Assembly: GCA_003173995.1 (NCBI GenBank)
Contig: PRDT01000076.1
Coordinates: forward strand, 1-5,934
From: Candidatus Levyibacteriota bacterium
GTDB taxonomy: Bacteria > Patescibacteriota > Microgenomatia > Levybacterales > UBA12049
Direction of reading: 5' to 3'
DNA: 5,934 nucleotides
Shown: in pieces, positions 1 through 4,661 of the stretch
Numbering within the stretch: the stretch's first letter is position 1
How the letters are laid out: the number at the start of each line of letters is the position of its first letter
The notes under the pieces: model-generated
The model's database searches: none
What the model was told of the DNA's origin: nothing
Seen by the model: only the letters and a program-made list of their open reading frames with translations
Position numbers and translations under genes: made by a program

Positions 1-144
1 GAAAGACACGCCAACTTTATCCTCAATGATAATAATGCGTCAGCAAAAGATGTGATGGATTTAATAACACTTGTGAAGGAAAAAGTGAAAGAACATATGG
101 GACTTGAGATGCAGACAGAAATAAGTTTTGTTGGAGAATTTTAA
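1..144 (+). CDS. murB: MurB C-terminus, UDP-N-acetylenolpyruvoylglucosamine reductase (partial, 5' end outside window)
   Basis: Frame 1 is open from the first base to TAA at 142-144 and encodes the last 47 residues of a protein that begins upstream. The fragment matches the end of MurB: HANFI at fragment residues 3-7, ASAKDV at 13-18, a helix rich in K and E, and a final TEISFVGEF. In the MurB family the Glu before the I/V-x-F-x-G segment (here E40 of the fragment) is the active-site acid of the enolpyruvyl reduction. MurB is a cytoplasmic FAD enzyme that uses NADPH to make UDP-N-acetylmuramate for peptidoglycan. The FAD-binding part is outside the window, so the MurB type cannot be judged. 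The gene appears co-transcribed with the Nudix gene that starts one base after its stop. The call rests on the short C-terminal signature only. Confidence 0.85.
   Translation, partial: ERHANFILNDNNASAKDVMDLITLVKEKVKEHMGLEMQTEISFVGEF
133..137 (+). promoter_or_regulatory. Shine-Dalgarno GGAGA for the Nudix gene
   Basis: GGAGA lies inside the last codons of murB, eight bases before the ATG at 146. This spacing is what supports 146 over the in-frame TTG codons at 128 and 131. It is the clearest ribosome-binding site in the window, which suggests that this internal operon gene uses SD-led initiation while several downstream genes look leaderless. Confidence 0.7.
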
Positions 145-145
145 T

Positions 146-652
146 ATGCAAGCACAAGAGCCAGAATATCTCGATATCGTCAATGACCAAGATGAAGTAG
201 TTGGATCAGCTTTGTATGAAGATGTGTACAAAAACATGTCTCAACACCGCATTGTTCATATACTCATTTTTAACAAGCACAATGAACTGCTTCTCCAAAT
301 GAGAAGCGCCCAAAAAAGAGCACATCCCAATCACTGGAGTACATCAGTTGGTGGACATGTGCGGCAAGGGGAGACTTACCAGCAGGCAGCTATTCGAGAA
401 GCAGAAGAGGAGTTAGGCATTCACCCTGTTGTATCAGAAAAGTGGAAAGATAGTTATACCAATACGCTCGGTCATAAAAAATTTCTCACGACATTTGAAG
501 CATTTGAAGATGGAACCCGCTTCACTGTTAATCCAGAAGAAGTAGAGCGAGTTGAATTTAAAAGTCTTGAAGAGATAAAGAAAATGATACAAGAAAAAGA
601 GCCTTTTCATCCAGAATTATTATTTCTTTTGAAAAAGCATTTCAATATATGA
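146..652 (+). CDS. Nudix hydrolase, IPP-isomerase-like / YfcD-type subgroup
   Basis: This gene encodes 168 residues from ATG 146; in-frame TTG codons at 128 and 131 would add six residues but lie upstream of or within the SD. A complete Nudix box runs from G70 to I92 and fits GX5EX7REUXEEXGU (G70, E76, R84-E85, E88-E89, G91), the Mg2+-binding site used to cleave nucleoside-diphosphate-X bonds. The N-terminal layout (EYLDIVNDQDEVVG, then HRIVHILIF and HPNHW) resembles the isopentenyl-diphosphate isomerase-like branch. However, WSTSVGGHV at 64-72 aligns with the isomerase WTNSVCGHP, so the catalytic Cys is replaced by Gly69 and an isomerase role is unlikely. The protein is cytoplasmic with no membrane segment. 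The substrate is unknown. The start follows the murB stop by one base and the end overlaps the next ATG, so the three genes look like one operon. Confidence 0.88.
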   Translation: MQAQEPEYLDIVNDQDEVVGSALYEDVYKNMSQHRIVHILIFNKHNELLLQMRSAQKRAHPNHWSTSVGGHVRQGETYQQAAIREAEEELGIHPVVSEKWKDSYTNTLGHKKFLTTFEAFEDGTRFTVNPEEVERVEFKSLEEIKKMIQEKEPFHPELLFLLKKHFNI

Positions 653-1176
653 TATTTACTCGCATTACTTGGGATCAACTTGAAAAAGATACCATTGCGC
701 TTGCTAAAAAAATTGGTAAGCAAAATATTGATGAAATTGTCTCTATCTCAAGAGGAGGGATGGTTGTGGCAAGGATATTATCAGATCTTCTTGATTTGCC
801 AATCTCACATATTGCTATTGAGTCATATGCGGATTTACATCAAGCGAAAGAGCCAATAGTTACGCAGGTTAGTCCACGAGAATTCAAAGGAGAGACAATT
901 CTTCTTGTCGATGAACTTGCAGATAGTGGAAAGACATTTCTTCGAGGGATTTCATATTTGAAAGAATTACCGATAAAGTCCATACTTACTGCGGCTCCTT
1001 ATATTAAGCCACATACTGTGTATAAGCCTGATTATTTTGTAGACACTCTCGATAGCTGGATTATTTTCCCGTACGAGCTCAAGGAAACGAAAGAAGCTTT
1101 CACTAAGGAATTTGGTACAAAAAAGAAAGCTGAAGAGAAAATGAAGGAGCTGGGGTTTGCTGATTGGGAAGTCTGA
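649..1176 (+). CDS. Purine-type phosphoribosyltransferase (xanthine/hypoxanthine-guanine PRT-like)
   Basis: This 175-residue type I phosphoribosyltransferase would join a purine base to PRPP, releasing pyrophosphate, in cytoplasmic salvage. SRGGMVVAR at 34-42 is the pyrophosphate loop. ILLVDELADSGKT at 84-96 is the PRPP motif with the acidic pair D88-E89. A C-terminal DTLDSWIIFPYE at 132-143 resembles the DTWIEQPWD end of E. coli xanthine-guanine PRT, where the Trp stacks on the purine; this favours a purine over a pyrimidine substrate. The choice among xanthine, guanine and hypoxanthine cannot be made from sequence. The ATG overlaps the Nudix TGA (ATGA at 649-652) with no good SD upstream, so translational coupling is likely. 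The tail (about 144-175) is rich in charged residues and follows the catalytic domain. The stop codon sits in the loop of a small hairpin. Confidence 0.85.
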   Translation: MIFTRITWDQLEKDTIALAKKIGKQNIDEIVSISRGGMVVARILSDLLDLPISHIAIESYADLHQAKEPIVTQVSPREFKGETILLVDELADSGKTFLRGISYLKELPIKSILTAAPYIKPHTVYKPDYFVDTLDSWIIFPYELKETKEAFTKEFGTKKKAEEKMKELGFADWEV

Positions 1177-1186
1177 GGCTTCCTTT
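1167..1186 (+). terminator. Candidate weak intrinsic terminator with the stop codon in its loop
   Basis: Bases 1167-1173 (GGAAGTC) pair with 1177-1183 (GGCTTCC), giving seven pairs including one G-U, with a three-base loop TGA that is the phosphoribosyltransferase stop codon. It is followed by only TTT (1184-1186) before the next promoter. The stem position fits the end of the murB-Nudix-PRT unit, but the short U-run makes termination uncertain, and a ribosome at the stop codon would cover the stem. Confidence 0.4.
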
Positions 1187-1194
1187 GATATAAT
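1186..1194 (+). promoter_or_regulatory. Extended -10 promoter (TGA-TATAAT) for the glycosyltransferase
   Basis: TGA at 1186-1188 plus a consensus TATAAT at 1189-1194 forms an extended -10 element. There is no -35-like hexamer at the usual distance. The ATG at 1206 is 11 bases past the hexamer, so a start about 7 bases downstream would leave a leader of only about 3-5 bases, too short for an SD. The same design occurs at 4131 and 4647. Confidence 0.7.
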
Positions 1195-1205
1195 ATTCCT
1201 GCAGT

Positions 1206-1922
1206 ATGAAATTATCTGTTGTTATACCTGCATATAATGAAGAAAAATATATTGCAGATTGTCTTGAAAGCCTTATTGAGATAGCAGGAGACGAACTCTT
1301 CGAAATTATTGTCGTTGATAATAATAGCCGCGACAAAACCTATGCTGTTGCAAAAAGTTTCAAGGGAGTAACTGTTGTCAAAGAGAAGGAAAAAGGAACC
1401 TCACATGCTCGTCAAAAAGGATTTTCTGTTGCAACCGGAGATCTGATAGCATTTATCGATGCCGATACACTTGTTACCAAGGATTGGATAGAAAAAGTAA
1501 AAGAAGAATTTTTTGCCAACAAGCAATTAGTTTGTCTGAGTAGTCCATATCGCTTTTATGATCTTTCTCCAGCCAAACAAATTCTTGTGTGGTCCTATTG
1601 GAATGTTTTGGCATATCCGGTCTATGTCCTTTTCTTGAGGTATATGGTACTTGGAGCAAATTTTGTTGTGAGGCGAAAAGCACTGGAGAAGATCGGTGGA
1701 TTTGATGAGAAATTTGTTTTCTACGGAGATGATACTGATATTGCCCGCAGACTTCATGCAGTAGGAGAGGTCAAGTTTGTCCGAAAAGCATTAGTGAATA
1801 GTTCGGGAAGACGACTGAAAAAAGAAGGGATGGTTAAGTCAGGAACTCGATACGCTGCGAGTTTTGTTTGGGATGTGTTATTCCATAAGCCGTTTGATAA
1901 AAAATTCCGTAGTTGGCGATAA
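1206..1922 (+). CDS. Family 2 glycosyltransferase (GT-A fold)
   Basis: This 238-residue protein would transfer a sugar from a nucleotide-sugar donor to an unknown acceptor. It opens with LSVVIPAYNEEKYI (3-16), the usual GT2 start. D38 in IVVDNNSRD fits nucleotide binding, and D85-A-D87 in FIDADT is the DxD-type metal/donor motif. GGFDE at 164-168 and GDDTDIARRL at 174-183 form the acceptor-side region, with a DD pair where many relatives have ED. A hydrophobic stretch at about 126-148 may touch the membrane, but I see no clear multi-helix anchor, so the enzyme is probably cytoplasmic or peripheral. The C-terminal SSGRRLKKEG (199-208) is a recurring feature of small GT2 proteins. It is preceded by its own promoter with almost no leader. 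Cell-surface glycan or glycolipid assembly is likely but not shown by neighbours. Confidence 0.88.
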   Translation: MKLSVVIPAYNEEKYIADCLESLIEIAGDELFEIIVVDNNSRDKTYAVAKSFKGVTVVKEKEKGTSHARQKGFSVATGDLIAFIDADTLVTKDWIEKVKEEFFANKQLVCLSSPYRFYDLSPAKQILVWSYWNVLAYPVYVLFLRYMVLGANFVVRRKALEKIGGFDEKFVFYGDDTDIARRLHAVGEVKFVRKALVNSSGRRLKKEGMVKSGTRYAASFVWDVLFHKPFDKKFRSWR

Positions 1923-1948
1923 TCTCCATTACTTTTCTTACTAATTCT

Positions 1949-1957
1949 TGCTACACT
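1949..1957 (+). promoter_or_regulatory. Probable extended -10 promoter (TGC-TACACT) for the antiporter
   Basis: In the 50-base gap between the glycosyltransferase and the antiporter, TGC (1949-1951) precedes TACACT (1952-1957), four matches to TATAAT including the key A2 and T6. The predicted start near 1964 would leave a leader of about 9 bases with no SD before ATG 1973. It is weaker than the other three promoters, and an overlapping TAATAC at 1958 is an alternative. Confidence 0.45.
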
Positions 1958-1972
1958 TAATACATCCTGTCC

Positions 1973-3652
1973 ATGGGAAGTATTTTTTTTGAAATAACCG
2001 TTATTATCTGTCTTGCGAGCCTTCTTGCAATTATTTTTCGTATCTTCAAGCAACCATCAATTCTCGCCTATATTTTGACGGGAGTTCTTATAGGTCCTAT
2101 CGCACTTTTTCATATTCAGAATAAAGAAGTTATTGGCAATTTTTCCGAGTTAGGGATTACGCTGCTCCTTTTCCTTCTTGGTCTTGAGCTAAAGCTTGGT
2201 GAATTTCGATCTATTGGAAAAGTCGCAATTTTGGGTGGTGTTGGACAAATTCTTTTGACACTTTTTGCAGGGTGGGGTATAGCAATGCTTTTTGGCATGA
2301 GTCTCATTGCAGGATTTTATGTTGGTATTGCACTTACTTTTTCCTCAACTATTATTGTCGTCAAATTGTTAGCAGATAAAAAAGATCTTAAGAGTCTTTA
2401 TGGACGACTTTCTATTGGGTTTTTGCTTGTCCAGGATTTCTTTGCGATACTTCTTCTTATTTTACTTGGCGGATACAAGCCAATTGCCAATCCTGGTATG
2501 GCTATTGAGTCATTTTTAATTCTTTTCTTAAAGAGTGTCATTGTAGTAACGATTATTATCAACCTCAGTAGAACTGTTTTGCCAAAATTAATTCATACTA
2601 TTTCTCGCTCTAGTGAAACTCTGTTTCTTTTTAGTATTGCATGGGTCTTTGGCATTGCAGCACTTGTTGCATCTCCATGGATTGGATTTTCAATAGAAAT
2701 TGGTGGATTCTTAGCAGGCCTTGCACTGGCTAATGCTACAGAAAATTTTCAAATTGTTGCACGAGTGAGACCACTTCGAGATTTTTTCATTACCATCTTT
2801 TTTGTCTTCCTTGGCATGCAATTGGTCTTTAATAATATCACCACAATTATACTTCCAGCAGTCATTCTCTCTGTGTTTGTTTTGGTCGGGAAGCCTATCA
2901 TTATGATGGTCATTATGGGAGGACTTGGGTATAGAAAAAGAACATCTTTTTTAACAGGACTAAATCTAGCACAAATTTCTGAATTCTCACTCATCTTAGT
3001 TGTTCTCGGTAGTAAATTAGGACAAATTCCTCAGACTGTTGTGTCATTGGTAACGTTAGTTGCACTTATATCATTTACTTTTTCAACATATATGATAAAT
3101 GACAGCAATAGTCTTTATCGACGATTTGGGAAATATACGAGTATCTTTGAATGGGGCAAAGGCAAAGAAGAGAAATTGGGTAGTGAAGAAATTTTTGAAA
3201 ATCATGTCATTCTTATTGGAGGAACTCGTATGGGAACAACAATTCTTGATGCACTCGAGCATACTGATGATCCATTAGTAGTTGTGGATTTTGATCCGGA
3301 AATTGTAAAAAAATTACAACAAAAAGGAATTCCAAGTATTTTTGGAGATATAGTTGACACTGATATCCAGGAAAGGGTAAATTTGGCAAAAGCTAAGCTC
3401 GTTATCTCCACGCTCACAGACTTGGAAGATAACATGCTTCTTATTAAAGCAGTCCATCATCTCAATAAAAAGACCAAAATTATTGTCATGGCATACGATA
3501 TTGAAGAAGCTAAGCTTTTGTATAAGGAAGGAGTAGATTATGTTGTCCTGCCTCATATTGCAGGTGGAAGACAAATTGCAAGGACACTTAAATCAGATGA
3601 ATTAGAAAAACTTGAAGAATTGCGAGAAAAAGATAAAATATATCTTGAATAA
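1973..3652 (+). CDS. CPA2-family cation/H+ antiporter with C-terminal TrkA-N (RCK) domain, KefB/KefC-like
   Basis: This 559-residue inner-membrane protein probably exchanges K+ or Na+ for H+. Residues 1 to about 375 are strongly hydrophobic, with many membrane segments. Family landmarks include LTGVLIGP (35-42), LLLFLLGLELK (64-74), TFSSTIIVVKLL (122-133) followed by VQDFFAI with Q154-D155 (the Kef-type ion-binding pair), GGFLAGLAL (244-252), FFVFLGM (276-282), a membrane Lys307 in VGKP, and AQISEFSLIL (333-342). A linker leads to a Rossmann TrkA-N domain at about 409-520: HVILIGGTRMG, then LVVVDFDPE with an acidic residue at the ribose position, FGDIVD, and VISTLTDLEDN. The nucleotide loop is GGTRMG, with Thr where the middle Gly of GxGxxG is expected. 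There is no RCK-C domain. The ion cannot be assigned. The stop codon abuts the next ATG, suggesting co-transcription with the GNAT gene. Confidence 0.9.
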   Translation: MGSIFFEITVIICLASLLAIIFRIFKQPSILAYILTGVLIGPIALFHIQNKEVIGNFSELGITLLLFLLGLELKLGEFRSIGKVAILGGVGQILLTLFAGWGIAMLFGMSLIAGFYVGIALTFSSTIIVVKLLADKKDLKSLYGRLSIGFLLVQDFFAILLLILLGGYKPIANPGMAIESFLILFLKSVIVVTIIINLSRTVLPKLIHTISRSSETLFLFSIAWVFGIAALVASPWIGFSIEIGGFLAGLALANATENFQIVARVRPLRDFFITIFFVFLGMQLVFNNITTIILPAVILSVFVLVGKPIIMMVIMGGLGYRKRTSFLTGLNLAQISEFSLILVVLGSKLGQIPQTVVSLVTLVALISFTFSTYMINDSNSLYRRFGKYTSIFEWGKGKEEKLGSEEIFENHVILIGGTRMGTTILDALEHTDDPLVVVDFDPEIVKKLQQKGIPSIFGDIVDTDIQERVNLAKAKLVISTLTDLEDNMLLIKAVHHLNKKTKIIVMAYDIEEAKLLYKEGVDYVVLPHIAGGRQIARTLKSDELEKLEELREKDKIYLE

Positions 3653-4138
3653 ATGAGTGATTTTGTTATTCGACCACTAACTGATGATGACAAGCCTTGG
3701 GTGCAGCAAGTAGCAACAACGCTATGGGGATCAACCCGCATGGTGTCTCGTGGTAAATTGTGGGATATGACAGAGCTTCCCGGATATTTGGCAGAAAGTG
3801 ATGGACGAGCTGTTGGTTTACTCACATACAAAATTAAAGGAGATGAATGCGAGTTGGCATCCTTGAATGCACTGACACCTGGAAAGGGAATAGGAAGTGC
3901 TCTTATTGAAGAATTGAAAGCAAAGGCAAAAGAAATGGGATGTAAAAAAATTATTGTTATTACGACAAATGATAATACCAATGCACTTCATTTTTATCAG
4001 AAAAGAGGATTTGTTATTGGAGCAGTGAGAATAAATGAATTAGAAAATTCTCGTAAATTAAAGCCAGAAATTCCACTTATTGGCGATGATGGCATCCCGC
4101 TTCGCGATGAGATAGAACTCGAAATGGTTTTGGTATAA
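3653..4138 (+). CDS. GNAT-family N-acetyltransferase (first of two)
   Basis: This 161-residue acetyl-CoA-dependent acyltransferase is cytoplasmic with no signal or membrane segment. Residues 1-63 form the N-terminal strand and helices (FVIRPLTDDD). Motif A is PGKGIGSALIEEL at 76-88; the Q/R that usually opens Q/RxxGxG is Pro76 here, while the GxG for pyrophosphate binding is kept. Motif B is TNDNTNALHFYQKRGF at 105-120, with Tyr115 the likely general acid. The C-terminal ENSRKLKPEIPLIGDDGIPL (131-150) followed by DEIELE is an extension recurring in one widespread GNAT subgroup, but I cannot name a substrate. The ATG directly follows the antiporter TAA (TAAATG) with no SD, so it probably depends on reinitiation after the antiporter. 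Its stop codon lies inside the -10 box of the next gene. Confidence 0.88.
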   Translation: MSDFVIRPLTDDDKPWVQQVATTLWGSTRMVSRGKLWDMTELPGYLAESDGRAVGLLTYKIKGDECELASLNALTPGKGIGSALIEELKAKAKEMGCKKIIVITTNDNTNALHFYQKRGFVIGAVRINELENSRKLKPEIPLIGDDGIPLRDEIELEMVLV

Positions 4139-4139
4139 T
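4131..4139 (+). promoter_or_regulatory. Extended -10 promoter (TGG-TATAAT) for the second GNAT gene, leaderless layout
   Basis: TGG at 4131-4133 and TATAAT at 4134-4139 lie within the last codons of the upstream gene, whose TAA stop (4136-4138) is part of the hexamer. Six bases (ACCTCT) separate the hexamer from ATG 4146, which places the expected transcription start on the A of the start codon. No -35 hexamer or SD is visible. Confidence 0.75.
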
Positions 4140-4145
4140 ACCTCT

Positions 4146-4631
4146 ATGTTAGAAATTCGACCAACAGATGAAAAAGATTTATCAACACTCTCAGGTATCT
4201 ATGTAGAGGCATATAACCCACTTAATATTGGAGAAGAATGGACTGACCAGACAGCCCTTCGTATGCTTAAGCATTTTTATGAAGTCCAACCAGATTTGTT
4301 TTTTACTGCAGAGGAAGATGGTGAAATTATTGGATGTATTGTCGCTCTTATAAAACCTTTTTGGGATGGATATCATTTAACTGATGGTGAATTATTTTTA
4401 TCTCCTCAACACCAAAAGAAAGGTGTTGGCAAAAAATTAATTCAGCATATGTTTATCGCTGCTCTAGAAAAATATCAAGCCGTATCGTGGGACACCTTTA
4501 CTCATAATATTCATGAGCATCCATTAAAGTGGTACAAATCTTTAGGATTTGAAGAGATCCATGAATGGACAATGATTAGTGGGAATATAAAAGATGTTTT
4601 GGAAAAGATTGAAGAGGTGGATAAAATCTAG
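4146..4631 (+). CDS. GNAT-family N-acetyltransferase (second of two, possibly aminoglycoside-acetyltransferase-like)
   Basis: This 161-residue acetyl-CoA-dependent acyltransferase starts with LEIRPTDEKDL (2-12). After TDGELFLS (79-86), the acetyl-CoA loop QKKGVGKKLI is at 90-99 and matches Q/RxxGxG fully. HPLKWYKSLGFEEI at 125-138 is motif B, with Tyr130 the likely general acid. GEEWTDQTAL (29-38), PDLFF (49-53) and GELFL (81-85) recall the layout of AAC(6')-like enzymes, but this resemblance is from memory and does not establish an antibiotic substrate. Apart from equal length and fold it shares little with the preceding GNAT, so the pair is not a recent duplication. It has its own leaderless-type promoter overlapping the upstream stop and no SD. 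Its TAG stop touches the inverted repeat in front of the aminotransferase. Confidence 0.87.
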   Translation: MLEIRPTDEKDLSTLSGIYVEAYNPLNIGEEWTDQTALRMLKHFYEVQPDLFFTAEEDGEIIGCIVALIKPFWDGYHLTDGELFLSPQHQKKGVGKKLIQHMFIAALEKYQAVSWDTFTHNIHEHPLKWYKSLGFEEIHEWTMISGNIKDVLEKIEEVDKI

Positions 4632-4647
4632 ATAACTGAAGTTATCT
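4630..4647. repeat. Perfect inverted repeat, 7-bp arms, upstream of the aminotransferase -10 box
   Basis: AGATAAC (4630-4636) and GTTATCT (4641-4647) are exact reverse complements around TGAA. The repeat begins at the last two bases of the upstream TAG stop and ends on the T of the extended -10 TG. With transcription starting at 4662 it covers about -32 to -15, where a repressor or activator could sit. As RNA it would be an AT-rich hairpin with no U-tract, a poor terminator. Confidence 0.6.
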
Positions 4648-4655
4648 GATATAAT
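4647..4655 (+). promoter_or_regulatory. Extended -10 promoter (TGA-TATAAT) for the aminotransferase, leaderless layout
   Basis: TGA at 4647-4649 is followed by TATAAT at 4650-4655 and six bases (ACAGCT) before ATG 4662, the same spacing as at 4134-4146. The start of transcription is expected at the A of ATG. The position of a -35 element is taken by the inverted repeat, and no TTGACA-like hexamer is present. Confidence 0.75.
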
Positions 4656-4661
4656 ACAGCT

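Noticed and set aside
128..145. TTG starts at 128 or 131 for the Nudix protein
   Set aside because: They lie before the GGAGA at 133-137, have no SD of their own, and would overlap murB further; ATG 146 has ideal SD spacing.
335..430. Isopentenyl-diphosphate delta-isomerase identity for the Nudix protein
   Set aside because: The region resembles that family, but the catalytic Cys of WTNSVCGHP is Gly69 here, and the Nudix box is complete.
1754..2053. Minus-strand open frame of 99 codons across the glycosyltransferase-antiporter gap
   Set aside because: It mostly shadows real genes, has no family features, and spans the probable antiporter promoter.
3634..3652. TAAAAT as a separate promoter for the first GNAT gene
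   Set aside because: It lacks the TG extension, sits 13 bases from the ATG, and is expected by chance in AT-rich coding sequence; the abutting TAAATG favours co-transcription.
3553..3981. Minus-strand open frame of 142 codons
   Set aside because: It lies antisense across the antiporter end and the first GNAT gene, both strongly supported by motifs; its translation is Ser/Pro-rich with no recognisable domain and no promoter or SD.
3653..4631. Tandem duplication of the two 161-residue GNAT genes
   Set aside because: Equal length is coincidental: apart from GxG and the Tyr-containing motif B, their sequences differ throughout.
4630..4660. Inverted repeat as an intrinsic terminator of the second GNAT gene
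   Set aside because: The stem has only two G-C pairs and is followed by GATATAATAC, not a T-run. An operator or chance dyad is more likely.
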